Assembly (NCBI GenBank): GCA_013398055.1 | Contig: VZRS01015098.1 | Coordinates: forward strand, 1 to 64,000 | Length of the DNA stretch: 64,000 nucleotides | Source of the DNA: Ifrita kowaldi | Lineage: Eukaryota; Chordata; Aves; Passeriformes; Cinclosomatidae | Direction of reading: 5' to 3' | In this document: in pieces, positions 1 through 11,439 of the stretch | Layout of the letters: each line of letters starts with the position of its first letter | How positions within the stretch are numbered: position 1 is the first letter of the stretch | Position numbers and translations under genes: made by a program | The notes under the pieces: generated by a model | Seen by the model: the letters and a program-made list of their open reading frames with translations, nothing else | Told to the model about the DNA's origin: nothing | Database searches by the model: none

Positions 1-199
1 CCGGGCCTGTGCGGGGCTGTCCCGTGTGACAGGGGGTAACCGTGACCCCCGGGCCTGTGCAGGGTGTCCCGTGGTGTCCCGGGGTAGCCGTGACCCCCCG
101 GACCTGTGCGGGGGTGCCCCGTCTCTCCAGGGGTAATCGTGACTGCTTCTAATCCTGTGCAGGTGTGTCCCGTGTGACCAGGGTAGCTGTGAGCTCCCC
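1..199. repeat. GC-rich minisatellite, about 50 bp unit, four diverged copies
   Basis: Four tandem units can be lined up, starting near 1, 49, 98 and 149, with lengths of about 48, 49, 51 and 50 bp. Each carries a CCTGTGC core near its start, then a GTGCCCC- or GTCCCGT-like block, then a GGGGTAA/GGGTAGC-TGTGA or CCGTGACCCC end. The first three copies are most alike and the fourth has decayed (it starts TTCTAATCCTGTGC). The array runs off the left edge, so its true length is unknown. The block is GC-rich, unlike the AT-rich sequence after about 480. Confidence 0.85.
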
Positions 200-3100
200 A
201 AAGCACCTTCCCCACGAGGCTGCAACGCATCATCCACAGGCTCTGCGGGTGCGGAGGGTTGGGATTGTTCTGTCCTTCCTTTGTACCCCGAGGGACAGCT
301 AGGGAGGCCTCAATGACGCTTTGGAGGGGGAGCTGGGTCTCAAAGCCTCTGGACCCTGGATGATGGTCCTGGAGCTTTGCATGGAGAGTGATCTTTGCAT
401 GAATGGACACCACGGCGGATGCTCCTGGCCAGCACCATCAGACACTGCTTTTCCCAATTCCACCTGCACAGATAGTTATTTGTGTTGATGGAGCATCAGC
501 TTTTTTAAGATTAGACTTGTCAATGATAGGAATGTCTTAGTATAATTTAAGAAACTATGGTCATTAGCTTTCCAAAGGAGTGTCCAGTACATGGAACAAA
601 CAGTCCTAATGTGTTTTGGGGTTTGTTTTGATTAAAAGACTTCTAATTTTCTGCTGATGTTTTCATTGTAATCTCAGCTCTGTTCATTTCCCCACTTTTC
701 TCTGTATCTGTTGCTCATTGCCTGCAAATGGTAACTGAAGTGTTTAATGTGTATTTCTTCTGCCTACTGTCTTCTGTGAGCTGGTGATTGCAGGTGTGAA
801 AATGTCAGTCTAACTTTCCATCCCTGGGCCCCTCATAAACTATTAATATGGTGATTCCTTAAACAAACAACTGGTGTTCATGGTTGGTTTTCCTGTGTCT
901 ATGGAAAAAAAAGCATAAGGTCAAATAGAGCATTATTTTCTGTTTAGAAAAACAAGGCGATGCTGAAAACACAAAACATCTTAATCCAGATAATTATGCA
1001 CACTTGGTTGAATCAGTAATTCTTTACTTGGTTTCACATGGCCAAATATGTAAATATATATCCAAAATTGCCTTGCAGGCAACAGATAGTGCAGGTAGTT
1101 TTGTGTCTACTTGTGGCCAGAACTAGATCCTCTGAGGAAAAGTGCAGAAGGAAAAAAAAGAAGAGCCCTCTTAAGTAGATGAATTATACACCTTACTTAA
1201 ACCTGCTTTTACTTCTGTGGAGTAAAATATTTTTTGGCCTGAAATGTGGTGTGGGCTCCAGTCAAATATAACCTGGTAACATAGCTCTGGGAATCATTAG
1301 TGTTTTTTTAACTGACCCGCTCCCTGTTTAGAGCAGATTTTTATTTTCAGACATAGTGACAGTAAATGCAACTATCCACTCTTGCTATTTTACACTTGTC
1401 CCCTTTTTAGCCGTGTGTCATGTCAGAGAAATCTGGGCTTGTCAGAGGCTGGATGAGGTTGGCTCTGCACACGAGGAGTTTGAGGCATAAGGATCTTATT
1501 TTGTATGGGCAGTATTTCCCAGTGAAGGACAACTGGAAATAGCAGATGCAAATTGATGGAAATTCAGGGGTCCTTAAATGAAATGCCTCTTTAATAAGTA
1601 ATGTTTTCTGCACTGCTGTCAGTCTGTGATTGGTTGAGTGAGATGAAGAATCCTGCTGTAGGAAAAAAATGAACCGAATCAAAGAAAACCATGGCACAGA
1701 TGTGACTATAGTGCAGTAAAAACTGTTCAAGCTATATTCTGGTTAAATGCTGGCTTTCATTAGACAACTATCAATGGGCAAAAGAAAACTGACATATGTG
1801 TCACTGGATGAGTTAGTTCTAGATTGCAACTGTACTAACAAATTTTAATTTCAAGTATCAAAAAGCATCAATAGAACTAAAGGTCAAACCCAGATAAGAA
1901 AGAATGGATCAGACTGCAGAGTGAAGAAAACAAAGTATTTTTACCCAGTATGTATTTAATCAGGAATTAAAATGAAATGGTGAGTCAATAACATGCTGTG
2001 GTTTGGGAGACTGTTCCGTGGAACAGAGACTGAAGGGAAACTACTGGCACTAATAGCAGCCATGTGGAACGAAGGGATGGTGTGTGAGTTGAAGGGAATT
2101 TATTGTAGTCTGTGGAGGATAATAAACATTAGGACAAATTTTAATAGGCCCCAAAATGAAAGAAAATGAAAGAATGAGCTAGTGAAGATACTTGAAGATA
2201 TAATTTAGTCCCTAATGACTTTCTTCAAGCTATACAAAGCATTTAAGTTTCAAATATTCATTTTATACTACTGGGATTTTTTCTGTCCTAAGGCAGGATG
2301 GAATTTACCTTGAAAACCTTAGAAGAAAACATGTGCTAACTTTAAAAAAATCCAAAGCAATATCAGTCAGTCCCTTGGGACTATACGACTTTATTTAGAT
2401 GTGCCAACCAAGGACAAAGACCCTGATTTAGAGCAGAGGCCTCTTAATTTATGTGTGTGAAGGATGCTGAAGTGTGTGTACTGACTGGGCAGTGCTGGTG
2501 AGTTATGAAGGAATACAGCTACCAAATTCCTTGGATGATTTTCTTGTCACTGCCATACACTTAATTCATGGTGGATACCCTTGATTACGTAGTCACGACT
2601 TACTTCCAATTCTGTAAATGTTCCCTGTGCTTTTAACTCTGTATGGTCAGCAGCATTTATAAAAGTAGCAAAAATTAGTATAAATTATATAGGATTGCTC
2701 TGAATGCCAGAGCTTTGCCTGTGAAGTTTCACAATGGTTTTTAAGTAGGACTGTCCACAATTTAGAAGCAGCCAATTTACCACTTTAAGGCTGCTAATTT
2801 ACAAGTATGTGCTGGAAAAAAAAAGCCCTGTGTGCTTTTTTTTTCCCTTTCCTTTTGCTTCATTAATTTTAGTAAGGTTCTGTCTGAAAAGCTGTATTGC
2901 TGCATTACATACCCCACCACTTCTCTGTAGTAACCACTTTTGTCAGGAATGGTAGACTGTTCCTGGAAAATCTGCTCTCTGAAGTAGCAGGTGACAGACG
3001 GTGTTTTCCAGGTGGTCTGAGCTCCACGTGAGGCAGGGGGAGCACCTGTTCTGTTCTTAGAATATTCATGCATTTTAGAGGACACATCAGCTTGGTTTGC

Positions 3101-4780
3101 GTTGTATTCTGTGCTGAGAGTAAGAAGAGGAAAAAATCTCCTGAAAATGGTTCACATATAGCCAGATGCAGGGAGGTTAGATGAAATAGGCAGGAATCAA
3201 TAGTTTTTGGTTTGATTAGGATAAATGGACTTTGTTTGGGAAAAAGACAGAGAGAGGGTGTCAATTGCATGAAAGCATTGTCAGATAGCAGAGAACACTA
3301 CTTGAAACAATCTGCTTCTGAGGTGGCAAGTTGCTAAATCGAAAACTAGCATGCAATGTGATTCTACCACAGATAAAGTAAACGCTGTTTGAGGATATAT
3401 AAATAGAACTGTAATGAGTCGGGAGGCAAGTGGGGTGATTCCTGATCTGTCACTCTGGCAGAGTTAGAGACTTACATTTCAGACCATAAACTAGCCTAAA
3501 ACTAGCGAAAGGTGAATGAATTTAAAAGACATAATGATAAAAATACAGTAAAGAAGAATTAAGGTAAACATGACCTGAGCTTGTTCAGCAGACACAGAAA
3601 ACAGAAGAGGTGATGTTTCCCTACAAATACTGGTAAAAAATTAACCAGAATGGAGGGGAAAAAATGGTTGTCATTAGCTAATGTGAACAGGACATGAATC
3701 AATGACCCACTGCTGAGTCAAAGAGGTGGTGTGTTGAGTTTTTTGTCATTCTGGTTTGTTGTTTTTTTTGCTCTTCAGATGAAACCCACAGCTATGTAAT
3801 TTCTACAGTTTACCTGCAACAGAACCTTGGAGCTCATGCCTTTAAACTCCTGTTTTCACTTTGATTCTCCTAGATGTGCCTAAGTAGTCAGTGAGAAGGT
3901 AGTGCTCTGGGAACTGGTCTGTGATCCCCATCAGCACCCAGAAACAGCATTAGAACAAAAGGTGTCAACAGATGATCCTTTTTCAGGTAGATGTATTGTA
4001 GAATATCTTCCTTAAGTGTCTGTACCCTCACCTTGAAGGCAATTACATTTTCCATTTCCATGACTGGCAGTGGAAAGGTGATTCTGTCCCTCGCTGCCGT
4101 AGTTATGAGTGACGATCTTGTAGTGGCCTAGTTGCAAATAGGTTATTAAATCTGTTTCCTCATGTACCCATGTTGTCTTTATGTTTTAAATAGGTCTTTT
4201 TTTCCTCCCCGATGCTTAGCTGCTGGACGTATTTATGAACAAAACATATATTCACTTTTCAGCTCCTCATTTTGTGGCTGTATTAGGAGGAAATTAGACT
4301 TTATTTCCACAAGAGGCTCAGTGTAGCAGTCTGCTTAATAGTACACAGGAGTATTAGTAATAGGAGTTATAAGTCCTAATTGAATGGGAATTTCATGGGT
4401 TTTAATGTAATAAATATCATGTATGGTTTTCTAAAGTACTTAAAAGCACTCATCCTGTACAGGGTAAATAAAAATTGAACTTATAAAAAGTTAACAGTTT
4501 TCATTTTTGTGAGATCTGAACTTTAGGGTGACTACTTTTCTAGCAGTGCATAAAATCTTCCATGATGTAAAAAATCTTCTATTCTTAAATTAAAAAAAAA
4601 TATATAAAAAAAAAAGATGAGATAGCCTTCCAGACCTTTCTTTGTAAATATGAGTAATCTGTAAAAAGAAAAGCACTTTCTTTGCAAAGCATCTTTATGA
4701 AAGATGGGGTTTAGGGTGAGCAGCCTCATAAGCAACAGATCTGAACAACTGGGACTTGTCTGATGCCGAGTTCTTTGGCT
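200..4780. other. Non-coding, no recognised gene or repeat
   Basis: The first 250 bases are moderately GC-rich and then the sequence becomes AT-rich. The longest open frames are 107, 102 and 121 codons, all on the minus strand (1407-1730, 2777-3085, 2905-3270). The last two overlap in different frames and none resembles a known protein. There are short A or T runs, for example around 4591-4615. I see no convincing transposon fragment. Confidence 0.6.
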
Positions 4781-5120
4781 GCTTTTAGGAAGTTTACTGA
4801 CTGCTTCTCCAGGTGGAGGATCAGAATTTGCTATGATTAATGATTAAAAAAGCAGCTTGAGCTAAGAAAAAAAATAAACCGCCTGTGACACTCGGCATTT
4901 TTTCATTTTCATATGACCGGTTTTTAGCTTTTGCTACTGCTAATTAGTGAGTATTATTTAACAGAGCATTAAGCTGGGAAACTCAATTCAAACCAATTTT
5001 GGAAGCTGTGAGAAAAGGAATCCAATAAGAACCAGTCATTTTCTGAAGCGAGAGACTGGAGGACTAATGATTGTTAAAAATAGCTGGGCTGTCTCACTAG
5101 CTGCTTGTGAGGCTTAGTAA
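4781..5120. promoter_or_regulatory. Candidate conserved non-coding element (TAAT-rich)
   Basis: This stretch is rich in homeodomain-type cores: ATTAATGATTAA near 4837, GCTAATTAGT near 4939, AGCATTAAGC near 4966 and ACTAATGATTG near 5062. It also holds the short palindrome CCAATTTTGG at about 4994 and keeps some CpGs. It is free of simple repeats and has no long open frame. That mixture is typical of deeply conserved vertebrate enhancers, but conservation cannot be seen from one sequence, so this is an inference. Confidence 0.25.
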
Positions 5121-5512
5121 AAGTACATAGAATTAGATTGTAGCTGCAAACTTTCATAAGAGAATGCAAGGAAGTATTTCTAAGCAGTGATGCCAATTAG
5201 ACACAGGGCTGGCTGGCCGGGTGGTTGTGAAACTGCCTTTTCTGGGAATTAGTCATGGCAAGACTAGACAAGGAGTTGTGTGGAAGCCTCAGCCAAGAAT
5301 GGCAGATCTTTGCTTGGAATGAACTACATGGCCCAGGATAGCTTTTCCAACTTGTAACATCTCTGCTCTGACTTTACATGAAGTGTTTTGTATGGGTTGA
5401 AGGTTTTGTAAAGGGTTTTAAGGGTTTCTCTGTGTCACAATACTCCTTTCTGTGGTGCATGGGAGGGAAAATAGTGCCTATGCTGTATCAATAGGGATCT
5501 TTTCTCTTTACA

Positions 5513-5740
5513 GGGCATGGGATGAACCTTTTGCCCCTGGCAATTTGACTTTCCATGGCACAGGAGAGCAATCTCATTATGTCGCTCCTTATGAGAAATG
5601 GGAGTCAGTGCTGATTCACCCCCCCTCCATTAACTGAAACTGCAAAATTAGATACAGTGTCTAATATGCACATGGCCATATGTACATATTTGAGAGCAAA
5701 ATGAACTGTGGCCTTCTTTGGGACACAAGGAAATAAACAC
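5513..5740 (+). other. Terminal-exon-like segment, unrecognised
   Basis: A good splice-acceptor context (TTTTCTCTTTACAG, ending near 5512) opens a frame of about 40 codons that stops at 5635-5637. A canonical AATAAA signal follows at about 5732. The peptide begins RAWDEPFAPGN and ends HPPSIN; I do not recognise it. The frame is also open upstream of the acceptor back to 5452, but only from a GTG, so an initiating ATG is not implied. It could be the last exon of an unannotated gene or lncRNA. It could equally be chance, because acceptor-like tracts and AATAAA are frequent in AT-rich DNA. Confidence 0.2.
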
Positions 5741-6559
5741 AGTCATTAAAGAGTCAGCACCGTTACCACGTAGTGAACCTTTACTCACTGTTCCCACCTA
5801 TTGTTATTTGAAATACCCCATTTCCTGTTTTCCGTAACTGTTGCCAATGCTCAGGATTCAGATCTCATTCACATCAGTGTAACTCTGGTAGCTTTGGGAC
5901 ATCAACAGGGAAAAGGAAGTGAAAAGCAAGTGACTATGATGAAGTAACCCTGAGTTTCCACTGAAGCGCTCAGGGTTTAGTCCCAGTCAGTGCCAGAGCT
6001 CAGCCTGGCGTGTAGGAATTCAGGGAAGTTGCTGTTTGTTGTGTAAGCCCTTGTCAATACACTCACACTGTCATCATTATTACTATTGTGCACTAGGATG
6101 ATAGCAGAAATAAAATAAAGATACTTACTCTGTACGCATCTGAGATGAATGGGCATATATACCATATAAACACACATAATAGCTAGTTACTTTTTCATTC
6201 ATGGAGGCTTCTTGGATTCTCATTATAAGACTATGAAGTCATGAGAAAATTTTAAGTGACTGTGTAAAAAGTATTTTTTCCCGAGTTTTTATATTTCAGC
6301 CTGGTAAGGAAAAAAAGAAACAAAATTTAAAAAAAAGAACACCCCTCCCCCCAAAAAATCAAAACAAAAAAACCCAACCAGCAAGAACCCCTGCCCTTTG
6401 TTCAGTGTGAGAGAAAGGATTTTTATCCGAATTCTGTAATGAGGGAGTAGAAACACACAACTGGAGGATCAGATCCACAAAGATACCTCTCAACTCTCAC
6501 TCATTTTTCTCTGCATGGAAATTTATTGGAAATGCAAATGCCAATAAAGCATTGTGAAT
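5741..6559. other. Non-coding, AT-rich, nothing recognised
   Basis: The segment contains A- and C-rich low-complexity sequence around 6308-6376 and one 66-codon minus-strand frame (5977-6177) with no recognisable protein features. Around 5858-5890 there is a faint match to an old sauropsid repeat discussed in the findings. Confidence 0.5.
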
Positions 6560-6630
6560 TCCTGGCTAGTGTTATCTCTGGGTCTCAGTTCCCTAACTAT
6601 ACAGAAAGGATACTGCTTCCTTCCTTCACT
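6560..6630 (+). repeat. MIR-like SINE fragment, sense
   Basis: The stretch CTCTGGGTCTCAGTTCCC, followed by a CTAACTATACAGAAAGGATACTGCTTCC-type run, matches the well-known MIR segment in which CTCAGTTTCCC is followed by an A-rich ATCTGTAAAATGGGG-type block and a CT-rich stretch. The copy is highly diverged and short. MIR-family SINEs predate amniote radiation and survive in birds only as such traces. Confidence 0.5.
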
Positions 6631-6750
6631 CTATGCCAAATGTAAGATCTGGTCCAAAATCACAGAGAGATTATGGCAGAGCCAAGAAATGAACTCAGGT
6701 CTTCTGAGTCCTAATCCAGGCTTGATATCATAAGATCATCTTTCATTTGG
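6631..6750 (-). repeat. MIR-like SINE fragment, antisense
   Basis: The sequence from the AAATCACAGAGAGATTATGG block through GGCAGAGCCAAGAAATGAAC and CAGGTCTTCTGAGTCCTAATCC matches the antisense MIR 5' half, in which ACACAGC, then GGCAGAGC, then GAACCCAGGTCT-CTGACTCC follow in this order. It sits directly next to the sense fragment at 6560-6630, so the two halves are in opposite orientation. Confidence 0.6.
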
Positions 6751-9700
6751 TTTTGAATAACAAGCAAAGTGTTAACCTTATTCCTATACATTTGCAACCT
6801 GATGGGGTTCTTATCTGTGGTGGTAATTTCATTTACTGCTGGCAATTTCAAGCCTTTTAAAGGATTTTCCTCCCGAATATTTTTTTCCTTTCCCCAAGAG
6901 ATAGGCAGCTTCCTTCAAGACTTCTCCAGCTTGAAGTCTTGAAGCTTGCCTGTCTTCTTTGGTGGTGTGTGTGTGTGTGATCTTCACCTGGTGCAGAAAT
7001 CATCTATTATCATTTTTTAATTACATGTTGATGTTCTCTGTCTTCCTTACCTGTTATTTTCATCCAATCACCCTCCCTCAAAAATATGTAGACCCTTTTT
7101 TTTTTTTTTTTCAGAAGATGTCCTGGAAGTTTTTTATCAAATAAAAACGTTTTGCTTTAAATGAGCACTTCTTTTGAGTTTAGACGCTCAAGGCAATTTG
7201 CTTTTTTCAAGAGACAAACAAGTTAATAAGTATACACAAAAGCCAAATCTTTCCTTCTCAGTCTTTTCCATTTTCTTGCAGTTTATGAAATTTATTTGAG
7301 TGGGGAAAAATAAAAATCTCATTTGGCCTTCATTTGGAAGTCGTGGATTTTAGAGTCATAATAGAAAACAAAAGTTGTATTATTCGAAGCAAATACATTG
7401 TCTTGTTGTTTTAACAGGAGGGAGAAAATTTTTAGCCAGCTGATCTTTTTGGTATCATCTGATTTAATAGGCAATCACACTTTTGTTTTATAGAATGCTG
7501 ATGGCACCTTTAACATAATTGTGCATAAATGTTGTAAATTTGAATGTAAATGTTCTAATTTTAATAGAAGTAAGAAGTGCTTTCTTATTCGTTTTAAATA
7601 TCGTGATTATGAATGTCTTCAGTGCAGCAAAACATTCAAGAGTTTTTCTGATTTTTTGGATCTTGTCCACTTGAAAACTAATCCCTGAAAATGAATGTGG
7701 AAATAATTTGATCAGAACATTACACACGTGAATATTATTAGGCACCCATTCTGCACATGTGAGTTGCTAACATTTGCACAGTGATAACCCAAACTATGCA
7801 ATAGTCAAGCAAATTGATATAAGATGCCTACAGAAGCAGTCATGCTAGGAAAAAAGCATGAAATCTATGCTTCCGTAGTTATTATTCTTCATTGCCTATA
7901 TTGTGATAACACCTAAAAGCCTCATCAGTGCTGAAGGCCGTTGGGCTACATGTGGAAAGAACAAACACTAAGTGATAGTCCCCATCCCAAAAAGATTAGT
8001 TAAACATGATTTTAGTTAGGACTGATTGGTCCCTTTACAGAGTGTTTTTCTGCCACTAACTATTTCAACATACAGCATATTAATTATGACTGCGTTTTTC
8101 CCAGCTTCAGTAACCCATCTCAGGAATGTCTTTATGGGGCAGGACGTAACATGACAGTTTCCCATCTTTCAAGGGGTCTCAGCTTGTCCTGTAGCTGAGT
8201 CCTGTGGCAGTGGGAATGGAAAGGAGGACTAGGAAGGTGCTGCTGCCGAAGGGCCTCGGGATCATGGCCCTGCCGCTGGCTGATTTGGTGGTACTCTGTG
8301 TTGCTGCGTTTGAATGCTTGGCTTTTGAGAGCTGCTGGACTCATGAGCTGTCTTGGAGGCCTCATGGTGCTAGCCAAGCTGTAAATACATCCACACAGCC
8401 AACCTCTTGCCTGCCCAGCCTGTTTTTGGAAGAAAGATAACAGGCAAACAGAAAGGGAGTTGCACTGTTCCCAATTTGCAGACTAGGAGTTCTGAAACAC
8501 CGAAAGTTTTTCTACACGGGGAGAGATTTACACTGCTGTGAGATTGTCAGTGGAAATGTTTCCTGCTCACTGACAAGCAGTATCTGTGTCCAGATGAACA
8601 GATGGCTTTTGCTTCACTGTGACTCATGGTTGTTACACGGTGGGAAAGTCCTCTGAAGTAAGAGCTTTGGGGGTTTCTATCCTTTGCTCCTTTGTGCTGT
8701 TGCTGGGCCCAAAGCACTGCGGAATTGCTCTCTAGCTTTTGGCTGATGTTCATAGTGTTACTTTTTTAGTGGTATAGGCAGCAACTGTTGAAAAGGCCAT
8801 GTTTCTTTTGGGGAGGTTGTCTCATCATTTGAAAGGGGATATGCCTCAACATGATCACAGGGGAGAAGTTGTGGAAGGAAAAAGGATAACTAGTCAGAGT
8901 GTTGTGGAGAACAGTGAGGGAAGTGAAGCACAAAAATGTTGGGCATTCTCCTTGTTCAAAGGCAAGTAAAAACTTCTTATCTGAATGTTTAAAGACACAA
9001 GCACACAATGGTGCATGTGTACAGATAATTAAAATACCATCAATTCCCTGCCTCCAGGAACTGTAACTCAGAGCATGTTGTGTCTCAGCACTTCTGTAAA
9101 GTATCAGACAGTGCTATAGATGCTGCTTCACAAATTAAAATGACACAAAAATCAAAAATTCAAAAAAATGCAATTAAATGTAAATAAGGTCTCCTGGAGG
9201 TTCTTCTGAAATAGAAACACTGCTTGCTCAAGTAAAATTCCTTTTAATCCAGTAGCTTTCAATCTTCCCAAATCCCTGTGGGATGAAAAGATGAGCCTTG
9301 TGGCATGCTTGGAAGGTTAATGAATGTGGACTCTGAACACAGTCTCAGGAAAGACTTCTTATTGAAAATATGTTATGGAAAGTGTTTAAAAAAGGGCACT
9401 AGTATGAGCACTCCTGTGACTTATAACAATAATTCTACACAGAGAGCAAACACGATTTTTTATTAGCTACTTTCTATGCCATTGAAATACAGTACTGTGA
9501 ATATCATCCACAAGTAAATAACTCCTGCAAACACTAAATTCAGCTGGTTTCATGCGGTCCTGCTTTGTCAGAGAGCAGCATTCAGCAATAGCTCTTAGAG
9601 CTGAATAACCACTGGGGTAGCTTCAGGTAGAGGGCCCAGCACCAGGAGCTCAATCTGCACACTACCAAAGGGGAAGACACCTGCCACAGCCTCTTCAGCC

Positions 9701-10599
9701 GGAATAAGTGGTTGAGTTTGTCTGGCCAAGGAAAGAGATCTTTGCCAGGACTGTTATTTAACCTGCAAGGTGCATTCTGGGGCCTAGCACTGACTCAAAA
9801 CACAAACCTCCCATCTCAGACTGTCACCCAAAACAGTCCTTTCCAATCAATTCAGTTGCTTCCTACAGTGTATCAATGCTGCTTTATTTTTTTTCAGTCT
9901 TGAGACACATCCATGTGTCCATCATCCATGCTTCAGTCTTGGAATGGCATATGGAACATTCATTTTCATACCAGGAGGCTGAAGTAGGACAGAGATAGAT
10001 AAATACACAGTATGTGTAATTCTTTTATCCACCGTAATCTCAGTGGATGTACTTTTATTTCAGTACAATTGCAACGGTACAGATGACTTATATAAAATCT
10101 CTAGAGCAACAATCACTTTATCAAATGACTTTTCTTTGAAAATTCAATATAATGGCAACTCTCAGAATGGTATTTGATTACTTGTAAAATTCCCTTTTTC
10201 CCTAGCCCCTCAAAAGTTCTGCGTATGCCTGACTGCATCTGACACTCACACACTGCTAAAAAATCGAACCTTTATTTTTAATTCTAAGACCATTTTCCTG
10301 GAGACAAGTGAATAGGTGAAAATCTGAGTTCTAACATGAAAGTAAATAGTCATTGGATTTTTACATTTGAAGAAATCCTGAAGTGGCAACCAACTGGTCA
10401 GAAACTGCCCAAATCTGACACTGACACACCTGTGATATAAGAAAATATGGAGTTTTAGACTAGTATCATGAATTTTAAGAAGCCTGACAAATTATATTTA
10501 GGATTTATTTAATGTATCTGTTGTGTGTTGGTTTTAGTATTACAGGAGACCATTTGGATTCTTTTCAGGTTTTAATATTACCTCAATCAGATTAAAAAC
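6751..10599. other. Non-coding, no recognised gene
   Basis: A short GT repeat lies at about 6964-6979 and a run of 16 T at 7096-7111. A less AT-rich patch at about 8140-8420 is open on both strands at once (81 codons minus, 78 codons plus), which argues for absence of stops by composition rather than coding. No transposon or RNA gene was recognised. Confidence 0.55.
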
Positions 10600-11281
10600 T
10601 GTCTTGGGGTGACTCCATCATGTATATCCCCTATCACGGCTTTATGCCAAACAATTAATTTTGTGCCTTTTCTGTGTCTTTAAACTGAGCTTGAGAGAAA
10701 AAAAAAACAACAAAAGGACCAAACAAACTTTTCAAAGCAGTGTCTCAAGGACACGGAGATTCACTCCTCTGCGTGCTCTGGCTGCGGTAGCACGGGGGGA
10801 GCATCCAGCTGGCTTCTTCAGCCAGTTTTTTCCTTGCTCCTCTCTCCGGTGTGAGACGGAAAGCTGAACTTTGTTTCCTGGGACTTTGGTTTTTTCCCTT
10901 CTTCTCTCCTGGACTGTTTCAACAACATCAGAACACATCGGGAGGATTTACCCCGAGGCCCGAGGGGGTGGGCCCTCACCCATCTCCGAGGAGGAGAGAC
11001 ACCACACCTACAGAAGGACTCTGAAATCTTCCCAGGTTTCTCTCTACAGTGAGAGATTTCATTATTTAGCATTATTATCCTTTTTTCTTGTGTGTATGTT
11101 AAATAAATAGCTTTTAGCTCTTTCACTTTCCTTCGAGGAAAATTTCTTTTTTTTCCCGAACCTGGTGGGGGGAAGGGTGGTTGTAACCTGGTTTTCTCTC
11201 AGAGGATATATTGCTAGATTTTGGCCAAACCGGCACAAAAACACAGAATCCCGATCCTTCTGCTGGCTTCCCAAGAGACTT
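10600..11281 (+). mobile_element. Probable solo LTR of an endogenous retrovirus
   Basis: The block starts TGTCTTGGGGTGAC at 10600 and ends near an imperfect inverted copy, TCCCAAGAGA, at 11269-11278; an alternative end is the ACAAAAACA at about 11235-11243. It is far more GC- and CpG-rich than its flanks (about 10745-11020) and holds a single AATAAA signal at 11102-11107. This fits a U3-R-U5 order on the plus strand. No primer-binding site, gag or pol follows, so the copy looks like a solo LTR. I see no clear target-site duplication. The start resembles ERVL-type LTRs of birds, but the family name is from memory and not checked. Confidence 0.6.
11102..11107 (+). terminator. Polyadenylation signal AATAAA inside the LTR
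   Basis: A canonical AATAAA lies in a short AT-rich stretch just before the inferred R/U5 part of the LTR. Its position, about three quarters of the way along, is what is expected of the R-region poly(A) signal of a retroviral LTR. Confidence 0.5.
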
Positions 11282-11353
11282 CTCTGGTGTCTAATTTAGA
11301 TTTCATTAGGCTAACATATATCATTAATTAGACATTTCACTGATAAAAGAATA

Positions 11354-11378
11354 GATTTTCTCTTATCAAGAGAAAATC
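11354..11378. repeat. Perfect hairpin, 11-bp arms, 3-base loop
   Basis: GATTTTCTCTT at 11354-11364 is followed by ATC and then by its exact reverse complement AAGAGAAAATC at 11368-11378. It lies in the gap between the LTR and the CR1 fragment. Its role, if any, is unknown. Confidence 0.85.
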
Positions 11379-11439
11379 AATAGATTTTTCTCGAGGAACC
11401 TCTGACAGATCTAATTTTCCTGGACTTCATGAAAAAGTT

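Noticed and set aside
10661..11274. Several frames of 68-102 codons on both strands
   Set aside because: All lie in the probable LTR, which is not coding in these frames.
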